In this document: piece by piece, positions 8,661 through 18,269 of the stretch
How the letters are laid out: the number at the start of each line of letters is the position of its first letter
How positions within the stretch are numbered: position 1 is the stretch's first letter
Assembly: GCA_905182265.1 (NCBI GenBank)
Contig: CAJJAO010000009.1
Span: 1 to 64,000, forward strand
DNA length: 64,000 nt
Source: a gamma proteobacterium HTCC2207
Lineage (GTDB): Bacteria; Pseudomonadota; Gammaproteobacteria; Pseudomonadales; Porticoccaceae
Direction: 5' to 3'
Notes under the pieces: generated by a model
What the model was told of the DNA's origin: nothing
The model's input: only the letters and a program-made list of their open reading frames with translations
Database searches by the model: none
Translations under genes and position numbers: made by a program

Positions 8661-9600
8661 TGCTCTTCTCCTGCAGGTTTTTCTGAACTAAATCGAAGAA
8701 CAACTCCTCGAGTCGATTAGTTTTATTGCGCATGCTCAACACATGAATACCCTGCTCTGTCAGTGCAGTAAACAATCCGTTAATCGACTGAGATTTCTCG
8801 ATAGACACTTCTAAAATGTGCCCTTCTGTGAGCGTTAACGGGTAGCCCTCGACCTCTGGACAGCTATCAACGTCGTCCCGTATCTCAAGTACAAAGGTCT
8901 CTCTATTGAGCTGATTTAAAAGCTTGCGAATACTAGTGTTTTTAACGATTCGGCCATGGTCAATAATGGCAATATTGCGGCACAGGCTCTCGGCTTCTTC
9001 AAGATAATGGGTGGTCAAAATAATCGTGGTGCCCTGCTCATTAATCTCTTTTAGAAATTCCCACATAGAGCGACGCAACTCAATATCAACACCAGCCGTA
9101 GGCTCGTCTAGTACTAGCAACTTGGGCTCATGGATTAAGGCACGGGCAATCATTAGTCGCCGTTTCATACCACCGGAAAGGGTTCGCGACGGAGTATCCC
9201 GCTTATCCCACAGCGCCAGTTGCTTGAGGTATTTCTCGGCACGCTCGTAAGCAATTGCAGCAGGAATACCGTAATAACCGGCCTGATTAACCAGAATATC
9301 TATGGGCTTCTCAAACTGGTTAAAGTTAAATTCTTGAGGCACTACGCCGACAAACTGTTTTGCCGAACTAAAGTCTTCGTCGATATCCATGCCGAACACT
9401 TTGACGGACCCAGAGCTTTTGCGGACTAGGGAACAGATAATGCCGATGGTAGTAGACTTGCCCGCGCCATTGGGCCCTAACAGGGCAAAGAAATCACCAG
9501 GCGCTACATTCAGATCAATGCCTTTAAGGGCTTCGAAGCCGTCGTCATAGGTTTTACAAAGTTGGCTAATGGCCAGTGCTGGCTCGATTGTCTGTTTCAA
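8653..9600 (-). CDS. yadG: ABC transporter ATP-binding protein (YadG-like)
   Basis: This 315 aa ATPase powers the YadH-type exporter encoded downstream. The Walker A motif GPNGAGKST is at residues 42-50, the signature LSGGMKRRLMIARAL at ~142 and the Walker B LLVLDEPTAGVD at ~160, followed by the switch histidine in TTHYLEEAE. A C-terminal ~80-residue extension is typical of the YadG/CcmA-like group. The gene heads the yadG-yadH-queF operon. The substrate is unknown. Confidence 0.9.
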   Translation of the reverse strand: MKQTIEPALAISQLCKTYDDGFEALKGIDLNVAPGDFFALLGPNGAGKSTTIGIICSLVRKSSGSVKVFGMDIDEDFSSAKQFVGVVPQEFNFNQFEKPIDILVNQAGYYGIPAAIAYERAEKYLKQLALWDKRDTPSRTLSGGMKRRLMIARALIHEPKLLVLDEPTAGVDIELRRSMWEFLKEINEQGTTIILTTHYLEEAESLCRNIAIIDHGRIVKNTSIRKLLNQLNRETFVLEIRDDVDSCPEVEGYPLTLTEGHILEVSIEKSQSINGLFTALTEQGIHVLSMRNKTNRLEELFFDLVQKNLQEKSNG

Positions 9601-9660
9601 GAGATAGTTCCAAATAGTTTAAAGACCGTGTAATCGCTATTGTATATCGGGGGACAAACT

Positions 9661-9690
9661 ATGTCTGGTTTTAAGCGTTATTTTAACTAG
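9661..9690 (+). other. Possible 9-codon leader ORF upstream of the DUF2062 gene
   Basis: GGGGGA at 9649-9654 sits 6 bases before an ATG that opens MSGFKRYFN and a TAG stop. This is the best ribosome binding site in the gap between yadG and the DUF2062 gene. A chance match is possible. No attenuator hairpin is visible behind it. Confidence 0.2.
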
Positions 9691-9748
9691 TTCCGATGAA
9701 ATATTGCGGGCATAATAGCGCTGCTCAAAGATGACTATAAGAGACGCA

Positions 9749-10273
9749 ATGCCACGTAAAACGATTCACCGCTTTCTCCCGGATATGGCCAAGCTGCTGC
9801 AACGGCCCTCTCTGCGCTGGATCAATTTCCTGGCCCACGACCCCAACCTATTCCACCTCAACCGTCACTCAGTATCTCTAGCTGTGTTTGTCGGCATTTT
9901 TTGCGCCTTTATACCGCTGCCGGCACAGACCTTAATCGCAACACTGATGTGCTTTTGGCTCGGGGCAAACCTGCCCATAGGCCTCATGACAATCTGGATT
10001 AGTAACCCCATTACCATTCCACCGATGTTTTACCTCACCCACCAGCTTGGTAGCTATTTATTGGGCAGCGAGCCAGTCAACTTTACGGTGGCATTGACCT
10101 GGGAATGGTTTTCGAATCTTGGGTCCGGCGTGTTTCTACCGTTGATAGTCGGGAGTCTGCTCTGCGGTGTTATGTTAGCTTCGGCGGGCTACTTCTCTAT
10201 CTACTACCTATGGCGATGGAAGGTCATCAAAAACTGGGAAGCGCGCAAAAATTTGCGCCAGAGTAACTTATAG
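9749..10273 (+). CDS. DUF2062 family membrane protein
   Basis: The product (174 aa from this start) matches the DUF2062 family. The motifs are WINFLAHDPNLFHLNRHSVS followed by three or four membrane segments with FCAFIPLPAQT and SNPITIPPMFYLTHQLG. Related proteins begin MPRR...PD, which fits the ATG at 9749 (MPRKTIHRFLPDM) rather than the one at 9731, which has no ribosome binding site. The molecular role of the family is not known. In related bacteria it is often encoded near comEC and lol genes, and here lolCDE is next door on the other strand. Confidence 0.85.
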   Translation: MPRKTIHRFLPDMAKLLQRPSLRWINFLAHDPNLFHLNRHSVSLAVFVGIFCAFIPLPAQTLIATLMCFWLGANLPIGLMTIWISNPITIPPMFYLTHQLGSYLLGSEPVNFTVALTWEWFSNLGSGVFLPLIVGSLLCGVMLASAGYFSIYYLWRWKVIKNWEARKNLRQSNL

Positions 10274-10305
10274 GTTGCTGCTCTGAACTTTTCAGACAAG
10301 CCAAC

Positions 10306-10403
10306 TTAACTCTCCATCCTAAACTCTCGAATCTCAACTCTCCATCCTCAACTCTCCATCCTCAACTCTCGAATGCTAACTCTCGAACCCTAACTCTCAA
10401 ACC
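10306..10403. repeat. Tandem array, 14 bp unit, 7 copies, running into the lolE stop codon
   Basis: Seven 14-base units (consensus TCAACTCTCNAATCC or TCAACTCTCCATCC) lie head to tail. The last unit (10390-10403) is the end of the lolE reading frame including its TAG. On the lolE strand every unit ends at GAGAGTT plus TAG, TGA or similar. The array looks like repeated copying of the gene's last codons. Confidence 0.9.
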
Positions 10404-11634
10404 TCAGCTCCTGGGCCGGCACCATGCGACTGGCTCGCAGCGCGGGATAAATAGTTGCTAGTAGGTTTAGCATAAAAGCAATGGTGGAAATCTGCAACAC
10501 ATCTGCCCAGCGTAAATCCACCGGCACATAATCAATTGGATAGACGGCTGTATCTAAAAAGCTGGCCCCCAATAATGACTCGACCCACAGCACTAGATCC
10601 GCTACCCAGTAGCAACCTAGCACGCCCAACAGCACCCCTAAAGCAATACCAAACAAGCCAATCATTGCGCCCTGAATCAGGAATACTTTTAGCAGCTGCC
10701 CTCTAGACAAACCCAGGGTCTGTAAAACGGCAATGTCTTTACGTTTGCTTACCACCGACATCATCAGCATTGAAACTACATTAAAGGCTGCGATAGCGAC
10801 AATAAGAAAGATAAGTAGCCCCACCATATTGCGCGACAGCTGAATGGCCTGATACAGATTGCCATGGGTCTGAAACCAGTCTCTAAAACCATAACCAAAT
10901 GGCAGCTGCTCAAGCAGCTTATAACCAATTTCCCGTGCATTAAACTGGTCATCGACCTGTAACCTGAAGCCCTGCACCATTCCCGGCACCCCAGCAATAT
11001 CTCCAACCTGCTCTAAAGAGGCTAAGCCCAGCAACTGATCAAGCTCGGTGTGGGTACTAAAGAGCCCCTTCACTACAAATGAATAAGCAGCTGTTTTACT
11101 GCCATTAATCGACGGAATAATTACAGTGACACGCTGGCCGGATACAACATTCAAGTCCTCGGCCATGGGTTGTGATAGCAGTAATTCATTAGCGCCGGGC
11201 ACCGATAGGTTCCCTTCATTCAATACCGCCTGTAAGCCTGAGGGCAGAGACTCTGCCGATAAGCCTAAGAGCTGTAATGGTCTGGTTTTTTGTCGACTAT
11301 GAATAAGCCCTTCCGCTTCGTTGTAAGGCGTTACCTCCGAAACCTGGTCAAGGCCCTCAATCAACGTCTGCTGAGTTTGCCAGTCCGTCACACCGATCCC
11401 ATGAATAAGCTGCACATGGGGCACAACTGAAAGAATACGTTCCCGCAATTCGCGGTCAAAACCGTTCATCACCGACAGCACGATTACCAGCAGAGCAACA
11501 CCTAGGGCTAAACCAGTAATCGCTAGCATCGAGATAAATGAGACAAGCCGGTTACCCTGCCCACCAGAGGTGAAATAGCGCAGCCCGATAAATAGCGGCA
11601 CGGACTTAAACAACGACAGGCTCCAGACGACCAT
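10390..11634 (-). CDS. lolE: Lipoprotein-releasing system transmembrane subunit (LolE-like)
   Basis: With LolC and LolD this inner-membrane permease extracts mature outer-membrane lipoproteins and hands them to LolA. It has the family layout: one N-terminal helix after PLFIGLRYFTSG, the conserved VLSVMNGFDRELRERIL, a ~200-residue periplasmic domain, then three C-terminal helices with SVVSKRKDIAVLQTLGLSRG. The open frame extends to 11718, but that part overlaps lolD and is unlike family starts. The ATG at 11634 or a TTG at 11613 is more likely; the latter would give a start like that of the paralogue (M.FK..PLFIGLRY). It is the third gene of lolC-lolD-lolE. Calling this copy LolE rather than LolC rests on gene order. 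Confidence 0.88.
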   Translation of the reverse strand: MVVWSLSLFKSVPLFIGLRYFTSGGQGNRLVSFISMLAITGLALGVALLVIVLSVMNGFDRELRERILSVVPHVQLIHGIGVTDWQTQQTLIEGLDQVSEVTPYNEAEGLIHSRQKTRPLQLLGLSAESLPSGLQAVLNEGNLSVPGANELLLSQPMAEDLNVVSGQRVTVIIPSINGSKTAAYSFVVKGLFSTHTELDQLLGLASLEQVGDIAGVPGMVQGFRLQVDDQFNAREIGYKLLEQLPFGYGFRDWFQTHGNLYQAIQLSRNMVGLLIFLIVAIAAFNVVSMLMMSVVSKRKDIAVLQTLGLSRGQLLKVFLIQGAMIGLFGIALGVLLGVLGCYWVADLVLWVESLLGASFLDTAVYPIDYVPVDLRWADVLQISTIAFMLNLLATIYPALRASRMVPAQELRFES

Positions 11635-12295
11635 CGACAAGACAAACGGTACGATCCATACGTGCAGCAATTGCCGGATCATGGGTGACCATAATAAAAG
11701 AAATACCCAGAGTCTCATTAAGCTCCATAAGCAGGTCTAACATCGAAGCCGCCGTATGGGGATCAAGATTGCCAGTCGGTTCGTCCATCAGCACCACGGA
11801 AGGCTGAGTCACTAGAGCTCGCGCAATGGCGACTCGCTGCCGTTCGCCACCGGAGAGTGCGGCAGGCCGATGCTGCAATCGCTCACCCAAGCCAACTCTT
11901 GTTAATAAATCCGTAGCTCTCTGGCGAGACTCTTTTACCGAAACACCACCGATCAATAATGGCAGAGCAACATTTTCCAAGGCCGAAAACTCCGCCAGCA
12001 AATGGTGAAATTGATACACAAAACCCACATGCTGATTGCGCCAAGCGGCTCGCTCAGACGCATCTAAGCCCTGCCAATCACGGTCGCAAACCACCACCGA
12101 ACCAGCATTGGGGTCATCTAGCCCCCCAAGCACGTTTAGCAAAGTTGTTTTACCCGAGCCCGACACCCCAATAATAGCGAGCTTTTCGCCCTTCTCAATC
12201 TCTAGGTTAATCCCCTGAAGTACCGACAGATCATTACCCGCCTGCTCATAAGAACGGGCTAGGTCACGGGCCACTAGAACCGGTTTACTGGTCAT
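11606..12295 (-). CDS. lolD: Lipoprotein-releasing system ATP-binding protein
   Basis: This 229 aa ATPase drives lipoprotein release by LolC/LolE. Visible motifs are Walker A GVSGSGKTT (residues 43-51), a MacB/LolD-type Q loop in YQFHHLLAEFSALENVALPL (the LolD motif), signature LSGGERQRVAIARAL (~147) and Walker B VVLMDEPTGNLD (~165). It overlaps lolC by 11 bases and lolE by about 29 bases, so the three subunits are translationally coupled. Confidence 0.95.
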   Translation of the reverse strand: MTSKPVLVARDLARSYEQAGNDLSVLQGINLEIEKGEKLAIIGVSGSGKTTLLNVLGGLDDPNAGSVVVCDRDWQGLDASERAAWRNQHVGFVYQFHHLLAEFSALENVALPLLIGGVSVKESRQRATDLLTRVGLGERLQHRPAALSGGERQRVAIARALVTQPSVVLMDEPTGNLDPHTAASMLDLLMELNETLGISFIMVTHDPAIAARMDRTVCLVDGRLEPVVV

Positions 12296-13532
12296 AACGC
12301 AATGCCTCCGCTGGCAATACCTGCCCTGCCCGCCAAGCAGGATAAACCGTTGCTAAAAAGCTGATGGCGGTGGCACTGGCCACAACCTTGGCCACATCGG
12401 CAAACACCAACTTCGATGGCAGCGCCGTAATTAGATAAACCGAAGGATCAAACAGGTAAAACCCCAAAACAGATTCGATAAAGCTCACAATATCTCCAAT
12501 AAAATAGGCCAGCACACAACCCAGTACTGTCCCCACAAAAATCCCCATCAACCCTACGGCCATTCCCTGAACCATAAACACTTTAATCACAAGGCTCGAT
12601 GGTGCGCCAAGGGTTCTCACCACCGCAATATCCTTGCGTTTATCAGCCACCATTAGCACCAAGCTTGCAACAATATTAAACGCCGCTACCGCCACAATCA
12701 CAGACAACAGTAGGCTTACCACGAGTTTTTCCATGCGCATGGCCTGAAACAATGTACCCATGGACTGGGTCCAGGTACGCCAGTTGGCGGCAGGCAAGAT
12801 ATGACTGTTATTACTTAACCAACTATCCGCCTGATAGGCGTCATCGACCTGTATCTGGACACCCTGAAATCGGTCACCCAGCTGCAGTAGCTTGCGGGCA
12901 TCTTGCTGATGCACAAAGCTCAAAGAAGCATCCACCTGGGCGCCCACTTTAAAAACACCAGTCACTACAAAACTCTTAATTCTGGGAAATATCCCTGCAG
13001 GTGTAACCGTGACTTTGGGCACTGTTAGCTGCACCTTATCGCCAATAAATGCGCCCAGCTTACGGGCCACCTGACTGCCCAAAATAATCCCGAATTCGCC
13101 GGGCTGCAGCTGCTCCACATAGCCACTAATCATATGGTCTTTGAGCTTGCTGGCGCTGGGCCAGTCTGAGTCCATGGCCTGCATCATTACGCCGGTCTGC
13201 TGCGACTCAAAGGACAGCATGACAAAACTCTGTGCCAACGGCGTTACCGAGATCACAGGCGAATCACTGCTGAGTAGCTGGCCACGTAAGTTGGCAATCT
13301 CCGCTGCAGACACTCCACCGAGAGGCGTCCCTGTAATATGAGGTACCACCTGTAATAGACGGCTTTTTATTTCCCGATCAAAGCCGTTCATGACGGACAG
13401 CACCAGAATCAGCGCCATCACCCCAAGAGCCATCGCAAAGAGCGAAAATCCGGAGATAAAGGAGACAAATCCTTCGCGGCGTTTACTGCGGGTGTAGCGC
13501 AAGCCAATAAAGAGAGGGAGGTTTTTAAACAT
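12285..13532 (-). CDS. lolC: Lipoprotein-releasing system transmembrane subunit (LolC-like)
   Basis: The first gene of the lol operon encodes a 415 aa FtsX-family permease, a paralogue of the downstream lolE product. It starts MFKNLPLFIGLRYTRSKRRE and has VLSVMNGFDREIKSRLLQVV after the first helix. A periplasmic domain follows, then three helices with LMVADKRKDIAVVRTLGAPS. The N-terminal ATG fits the family start. In E. coli LolC is the subunit that binds LolA. The assignment of C and E here is by operon position. Confidence 0.9.
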   Translation of the reverse strand: MFKNLPLFIGLRYTRSKRREGFVSFISGFSLFAMALGVMALILVLSVMNGFDREIKSRLLQVVPHITGTPLGGVSAAEIANLRGQLLSSDSPVISVTPLAQSFVMLSFESQQTGVMMQAMDSDWPSASKLKDHMISGYVEQLQPGEFGIILGSQVARKLGAFIGDKVQLTVPKVTVTPAGIFPRIKSFVVTGVFKVGAQVDASLSFVHQQDARKLLQLGDRFQGVQIQVDDAYQADSWLSNNSHILPAANWRTWTQSMGTLFQAMRMEKLVVSLLLSVIVAVAAFNIVASLVLMVADKRKDIAVVRTLGAPSSLVIKVFMVQGMAVGLMGIFVGTVLGCVLAYFIGDIVSFIESVLGFYLFDPSVYLITALPSKLVFADVAKVVASATAISFLATVYPAWRAGQVLPAEALRYDQ

Positions 13533-13665
13533 GCAGGGATTAAACCCGAAAGCTAGGCCACAAACAACATTGAGTCGATATCAGTATTGCAAACCAATCT
13601 AGGTTTTTATCGGGACTATTGCCTACAATTAAGCCATTGATTGATCAGATAACAGGATGTTGACG

Positions 13666-13992
13666 ATGAGACAGTGGGTTTTAAACAAACTTTTAACCAT
13701 TATTATGGCTAGTTTTAGTGCCGGGATTGCTGCAGAAACACTGTCAGTCCCCCAGAACGGGCAAATCAAGAAGACTATCGGTGAGCAAACTCTAGAATCA
13801 AACCTAAGCCTGCCTCAACGAGGATTATCGAAAGAACAGGTTCTAGAGAGCCTTGGTGAACCCGCCGCAAAGCAGGCTGCCGTTGGGACACCGCCCATTA
13901 GCATTTGGAACTACCCTGAATTTAAGGTCTATTTTGAAAATGACTTGGTGCTTTATGCCGTCGTTAAAAGACCAGCAAAGCTTTTGGATTGA
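13666..13992 (+). CDS. Small secreted protein of unknown function
   Basis: The 108 aa product begins with a cleavable signal peptide (MRQWVLNKLLTIIMASFSAGIAA). The mature part contains RGLSKEQVLESLGEPAAKQA and then ISIWNYPEFKVYFENDLVLYAV. This pattern (GM/LS..QV...LGEP, then W.Y....V.F....V) resembles short periplasmic SmpA/OmlA-like folds and conserved hypothetical proteins of pseudomonads. I do not assign a function. The ATG at 13666 is preferred over 13657 because AGGA lies 8-12 bases before it. It is divergent from lolC, and a stop-seeded repeat array follows it. Confidence 0.75.
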   Translation: MRQWVLNKLLTIIMASFSAGIAAETLSVPQNGQIKKTIGEQTLESNLSLPQRGLSKEQVLESLGEPAAKQAAVGTPPISIWNYPEFKVYFENDLVLYAVVKRPAKLLD

Positions 13993-14030
13993 ACGCGCCT
14001 AAATAAAAGGTACTCTCTAGATTTAAAGCG

Positions 14031-14160
14031 TCTAGATTGAATGCCTCTAGATAAAAAGCTCCCTAGATTGAAAGCCTCTAGATAAAAAGCTCCCTAGATT
14101 GAAAGCCCCTAGATAAAAGGCCCTCTCTAGATAAAAGGCCCTCTAGATAAAAAAACTCCC
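14031..14160. repeat. Tandem array of TCTAGATTGAA/TCTAGATAAAA units
   Basis: About eight ~16-base units alternate between CTAGATTGAAAGC and CTAGATAAAAAGCT types. Two exact 31-base higher-order copies span 14045-14075 and 14076-14106. The unit resembles the end of the preceding plus-strand gene, whose stop lies in TTGGATTGAACGC (13984-13996). Every unit contains TAG, TAA or TGA. Confidence 0.9.
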
Positions 14161-14164
14161 CAGA

Positions 14165-15592
14165 TCAGTGCTGCTTCTCATCAAAATGGCGGTGTTCACG
14201 GCTGACACGATTCAAACCATTCATCGACGCAATGCGATAGGCCTCAGCCATGGTGGGGTAGTTAAAGGTAGTGCGCAGGAAGTATTTGATACTATTCGCC
14301 TCACCCTCTTGATTCATAATAGCCTGACCAATATGAATAATTTCCGCAGCCTCTGCACCAAAGCAATGAATACCTAAAATCTGCAAGGTATCCTGGTGGA
14401 AGAGAATCTTGAGCATGCCAACTTCTTCACCGGATATTTGCGCTCGAGCGGTGTCCTTAAAGTAGGCACGGCCCGTTTCGTAGGGAATTTTTTGCTCGGT
14501 CAACTCAGCTTCATTTTTACCGACAAAACTAATTTCTGGGATTGTCCAGATACCAGTGGCTACATCGTCAACCCGGTACTGATCTTTCATGCCGCACATA
14601 TGGGATGCAGCAAAGCGGCCCTGATCATAAGCAGCGCCCGCTAGTGCCGGCCAACCAATCACATCACCAGCCGCGTAAATATGTGCCTGGGCAGTCTGGT
14701 AGTCTTTATTGACTGCCAACTGGCCCCGTTCATCTGCTTCAAGGCCAGCATTTTCAAGCCCCAAACCCTTAGTATTACCCGATCGACCGTTACACCACAG
14801 CAGCGCTTCACCATGGATACGCTTGCCAGATTTAAGCTCTAGGGTCACGCCGCGATCACTGGTGGTGACGCGCTCGTACTCTTCGTTGTGGCGCACCATC
14901 ACTTGAGAGTCGCGCAGGTGATAGCTCAGCGCCTCAGAAATCTCATCGTCTAGAAAGCTCATCAGCCATTCTCTGGTGTTAACCAGATCAACTCTAGTAT
15001 CTAGCCCAGAAAAAATTGACGCGTATTCACAACCAATAACACCAGCACCGTAAATAATGATGTTGCGGGGTGTGCTGTCCAAGTTGAGAATACTGTCACT
15101 ATCAAAAATCGCCCCATGGCTAAAGTCGATATCATCTGGACGGTAAGGGCTAGAACCTGTGGCTAGTAAGAAATGCTTGCCGGTGACCTTGGTCACCTTG
15201 CCATCCTTGCTCGTCACCGAAATATTATGGGCATCTGTAAAGCTGGCGCGACCAATATGCATCTGCACACGGTTGCGGGCATAGCCTTTGGTGCGGCCCT
15301 CCACCTGCTTAGAAATAACATTACTCGCCGCTTTCATGACCTCTGGAAACGAAAACCACTTGGGCTCGCCCACGGCCCGAAACATTGGCATGGTGTTGTA
15401 TTGCATCATGCGTCGCACAGACTGACGCAGTGCCTTTGAGGGAATGGTACCAAGGTGTGTGCAGCTTCCACCAGCATGTGCACGCTCGTCAACTACCGCC
15501 ACGCGCCAGCCCTGTTTCACAGCATTAATCGCCGCGCCTTCACCAGCCGGGCCGCTGCCAATGACCACTAAATCGTAGGAGAAATCTGACAT
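14165..15592 (-). CDS. sthA: Soluble pyridine nucleotide transhydrogenase
   Basis: SthA is a cytosolic flavoprotein that moves hydride between NADPH and NAD+, usually to burn excess NADPH. The 475 aa chain has the FAD motif [13 protein letters not shown] (residues ~10-22) and [15 protein letters not shown]. The last motif is diagnostic because the second cysteine of the disulfide reductases is missing. A second Rossmann motif follows ([16 protein letters not shown]), then the FAD motif IYAAGDVIG and a C-terminal dimerisation domain. The gene starts 2 bases after the nqrM stop codon, so it looks like the last gene of the nqr transcript. Confidence 0.97.
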   Translation of the reverse strand: MSDFSYDLVVIGSGPAGEGAAINAVKQGWRVAVVDERAHAGGSCTHLGTIPSKALRQSVRRMMQYNTMPMFRAVGEPKWFSFPEVMKAASNVISKQVEGRTKGYARNRVQMHIGRASFTDAHNISVTSKDGKVTKVTGKHFLLATGSSPYRPDDIDFSHGAIFDSDSILNLDSTPRNIIIYGAGVIGCEYASIFSGLDTRVDLVNTREWLMSFLDDEISEALSYHLRDSQVMVRHNEEYERVTTSDRGVTLELKSGKRIHGEALLWCNGRSGNTKGLGLENAGLEADERGQLAVNKDYQTAQAHIYAAGDVIGWPALAGAAYDQGRFAASHMCGMKDQYRVDDVATGIWTIPEISFVGKNEAELTEQKIPYETGRAYFKDTARAQISGEEVGMLKILFHQDTLQILGIHCFGAEAAEIIHIGQAIMNQEGEANSIKYFLRTTFNYPTMAEAYRIASMNGLNRVSREHRHFDEKQH

Positions 15593-15594
15593 TT

Positions 15595-15837
15595 TTAATT
15601 ATTATCCTTGTTCGGTAAGGCAGCATTGTAGGACATGACCGATTCATCAGAATCCATTTGCTCGTCACACTTGTTCGGATCGCCGCCACAGATATCGCAG
15701 TTGTAATTGGCCTCACCCAGCGCTGCACCTACACCACCACAGGAACCTGCAATGGGCTTGCCACCCATCAGTACGCCAATGGCCATGGCCGAAATCAGCA
15801 GGCCGAACATTACAATGGTCAATAAAACTTCAATCAT
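15595..15837 (-). CDS. nqrM: Na+-NQR maturation protein NqrM
   Basis: This 80 aa protein has one N-terminal membrane helix and then four cysteines (Cys33, 47, 50 and 57) in [11 protein letters not shown] and [12 protein letters not shown]. That is the hallmark of NqrM (old DUF539), which delivers the iron for the Fe centre between NqrD and NqrE. Its place directly after apbE in the nqr operon is the standard one. Length is normal. Confidence 0.95.
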   Translation of the reverse strand: MIEVLLTIVMFGLLISAMAIGVLMGGKPIAGSCGGVGAALGEANYNCDICGGDPNKCDEQMDSDESVMSYNAALPNKDNN

Positions 15838-15894
15838 GGGCTAGGTCTCTGCAAACATTATTATTGCTCTGTCACTTTACTATCGTTCTAAACG

Positions 15895-16932
15895 CTAGGG
15901 TTTCTCGACTAAATAGGGTGCGAAGGCTTCGCTATTCACGGCCTTAAAATCATCGCCCTCTTTGACCAGCATGTAGACCGCTAGGCCCTGCTGATCAGCC
16001 AGTAACATGCCCTGCTCTTCACCCAGAACCATGAGAGCCGTGGCCCAGCCATCAGCTTCAGCGCAGGTCTCTGCGACAACAGTAACAGAGGCGAGGCCAT
16101 GGGTAATGGGCCGGCCAGTGCGAGGGTCGATGGTATGGGAATAACGCACCCCATCCTGTTCAAAATAGTTGCGGTAGTCACCAGAGGTGGCAATGCCTGC
16201 ATTATGAGCGGCAATAACACGCTGTACCTGAGGCATTAGTGCGGGTAATTCAACCGCTACCTTCCAGGGCTGACCCTTGGGGTTAGTGCCACTGACACGC
16301 ATCTCACCCCCCACTTCCACTAGGTAGTCTGGCAGAGCCAACATCTCTAATAGATTCGCCACCTGATCAACGCCATAGCCCTTGGCCACTGCCGATAGGT
16401 CCAGCCTGATAGGTTTTAATTTACTAATCATCTGGCCATCTTGATGTAGGTATTGAAGGCCAATACTGGTCATCGCGTCGGCAATTTGACTGTCGCTGGG
16501 CACTACATCTTCCGTCGGCACAGCGCCAAAGCCCCATAGATCTACAAGCGGGCCAACGGTAGGATCAAAGGCGCCATCTGTCTGCTGCCAAATAGTCTGG
16601 CTCAGAGTTAAAACGTCTGAGAACTCTGGGCTTATGGCCAGCAGTTGATCGACGGCTAGGTCATTAAAGCGGGTAATTTCTGAGTCGGCTTTGTAGGTCG
16701 ACATAGACTGGTCAATTTCACTGAGAGCCGCATCGATACGTTCGGCCAAGTCATCCGGCGCTGGCTGATCGGCCACGACGGTAACATGGTAAGTTGTGCC
16801 CATTTTAGTTCCAGAGATCTTGATGATCTCTGGTTTAGAGTCGCAACCCGTGAGTGCCAGTAGGCTTGCTATGGCTACTGCAGAAAGCAAAAACGAGGCC
16901 CTTTTAAGAGGCCCCGTCAGGGAGTCGATCAT
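15895..16932 (-). CDS. apbE: FAD:protein FMN transferase (lipoprotein)
   Basis: ApbE attaches FMN covalently to threonines of NqrB and NqrC, using FAD as donor. From the ATG at 16932 the protein is 345 aa with a lipoprotein signal ending LLALTGC (lipidated Cys30). The catalytic domain has GTKMGTTYHV, LDLSAVAKGYGVDQVA, GGEMRVSGTNPKGQPW and HTIDPRTGRPI. The open frame extends to 16983, but that part overlaps nqrF and would put extra residues before the signal peptide. It lies 7 bases after nqrF. Confidence 0.94.
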   Translation of the reverse strand: MIDSLTGPLKRASFLLSAVAIASLLALTGCDSKPEIIKISGTKMGTTYHVTVVADQPAPDDLAERIDAALSEIDQSMSTYKADSEITRFNDLAVDQLLAISPEFSDVLTLSQTIWQQTDGAFDPTVGPLVDLWGFGAVPTEDVVPSDSQIADAMTSIGLQYLHQDGQMISKLKPIRLDLSAVAKGYGVDQVANLLEMLALPDYLVEVGGEMRVSGTNPKGQPWKVAVELPALMPQVQRVIAAHNAGIATSGDYRNYFEQDGVRYSHTIDPRTGRPITHGLASVTVVAETCAEADGWATALMVLGEEQGMLLADQQGLAVYMLVKEGDDFKAVNSEAFAPYLVEKP

Positions 16933-16939
16933 GGTTAGA

Positions 16940-18163
16940 TTATCCACCGAAGTCATCGAGGAAAATATTCTCCTGTTCAACACCTAGGTCCACCAGCAAT
17001 TTGACCACTGCGGCGTTCATCATGGGGGGACCACACATATAGAACTCACAGTCCTCTGGCGCCTCATGATCTTTTAGGTACTGCTCAAAAAGTACATTGT
17101 GGATAAAGCCCGTGAGCCCATCCCAGTTATCTTCTGGCTGAGGATCGGACAGTGCCAAATGCCAGTCGAAGTTGTCATTTTCAGCGGCGAGCTTATCGTA
17201 CTCGTCGTCGTAGAAGCATTCGCGCAGTGAACGCGCACCGTACCAAAAGCTAATCTTGCGATCTGATTTGACCCGCTTAAGCTGATCAAAAATATGTGAG
17301 CGCATAGGTGCCATGCCTGCACCACCGCCGACAAATACCATCTCGTTCTCAGTCTCTTTGGCAAAGAACTCACCGAAGGGGCCGTAGACAGAGATTTTAT
17401 CTCCAGGCTTTAGACCAAACACATAGGACGACATCTGCCCAGGGACAATACCGGTCGACCCTGGAGGTGGCGTTGCAATACGAATATTAAACTTAACTAC
17501 GCCCTTCTCGTCCGGGTAGTTGGCCATAGAATAGGCGCGGATTACTGTCTCTTCAACAATAGATTCATGTTTAAAGAAATCAAAGCGTTCCCAGTCACCG
17601 CGATACTCTGGGTCGATATCAAAGTCAGCGTACTTAATATGGTGAGGTGGACATTCCAACTGCACATAACCACCGGCACGGAAAGCAACGTCTACTCCCT
17701 CAGGTAGCGTGAGCGTTAGCTCTTTAATAAAGGTAGCCACATTGGGATTAGACTCAACGGTACATTCCCAACGCTTCACGCCAAAGACTTCTTCTGGTAC
17801 CTCAACGTGCATGTCCTGCTTAACCGGTGTCTGACAAGACAGTCTCCAGCCTTCGGCAGCTTCGCGACGGTTAAAGTGACCTTCTTCAGTGGGCAACATA
17901 GAGCCGCCGCCTTCAGTGATAACACATTTGCACTGGGCACAGCTTCCGCCGCCGCCACAGGCTGAGGGCAAGAACAAGCCTGCATTGGACAATGTCTGCA
18001 ATAGCTTGTCGCCGGCAGGTACAGTAATGGTTTTCTCGCCATTGATAACAATGTTGACGTTACCAGAGGACACCAACTTGCTGCGGGCCGCCAAAATAAA
18101 GCCTACCAGCGCAAGAATTACTGCGGTAAACATACCTACGCCAAGGATAATTTCTGTATTCAT
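16940..18163 (-). CDS. nqrF: Na+-translocating NADH:quinone reductase subunit F
   Basis: NqrF is the electron entry subunit: it oxidises NADH through FAD and passes electrons to a [2Fe-2S] centre. The 407 aa protein has one N-terminal membrane helix and a ferredoxin domain with cluster ligands Cys69, Cys75, Cys78 and Cys110 ([15 protein letters not shown]). A ferredoxin-reductase domain follows with RAYSMANYP (FAD) and [15 protein letters not shown] (NADH). It ends in DDFGG, as is usual. The ribosome binding site GGAGAAG (about 12 bases upstream) lies inside the last unit of a tandem repeat. Confidence 0.97.
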   Translation of the reverse strand: MNTEIILGVGMFTAVILALVGFILAARSKLVSSGNVNIVINGEKTITVPAGDKLLQTLSNAGLFLPSACGGGGSCAQCKCVITEGGGSMLPTEEGHFNRREAAEGWRLSCQTPVKQDMHVEVPEEVFGVKRWECTVESNPNVATFIKELTLTLPEGVDVAFRAGGYVQLECPPHHIKYADFDIDPEYRGDWERFDFFKHESIVEETVIRAYSMANYPDEKGVVKFNIRIATPPPGSTGIVPGQMSSYVFGLKPGDKISVYGPFGEFFAKETENEMVFVGGGAGMAPMRSHIFDQLKRVKSDRKISFWYGARSLRECFYDDEYDKLAAENDNFDWHLALSDPQPEDNWDGLTGFIHNVLFEQYLKDHEAPEDCEFYMCGPPMMNAAVVKLLVDLGVEQENIFLDDFGG

Positions 18164-18171
18164 ACTAGGTT

Positions 18172-18230
18172 ACTTCTCCGTTATTACAGGTCTCTTTATT
18201 ACAAGTTTCTTAATTACAAACTTCTTTATT
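18172..18230. repeat. Tandem array, 15 bp unit, 4 copies, between nqrE and nqrF
   Basis: Four units of 14-15 bases (ACAGGTCTCTTTATT, ACAAGTTTCTTAATT, ACAAACTTCTTTATT and a shorter ACTTCTCCGTTATT) lie head to tail. On the coding strand each begins AATAA or AATTAA. The unit nearest nqrF carries its GGAG ribosome binding site. Confidence 0.85.
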
Positions 18231-18269
18231 AAGGCGGCTAATACAAGCTACCCTATTGCAGACCAGTAC

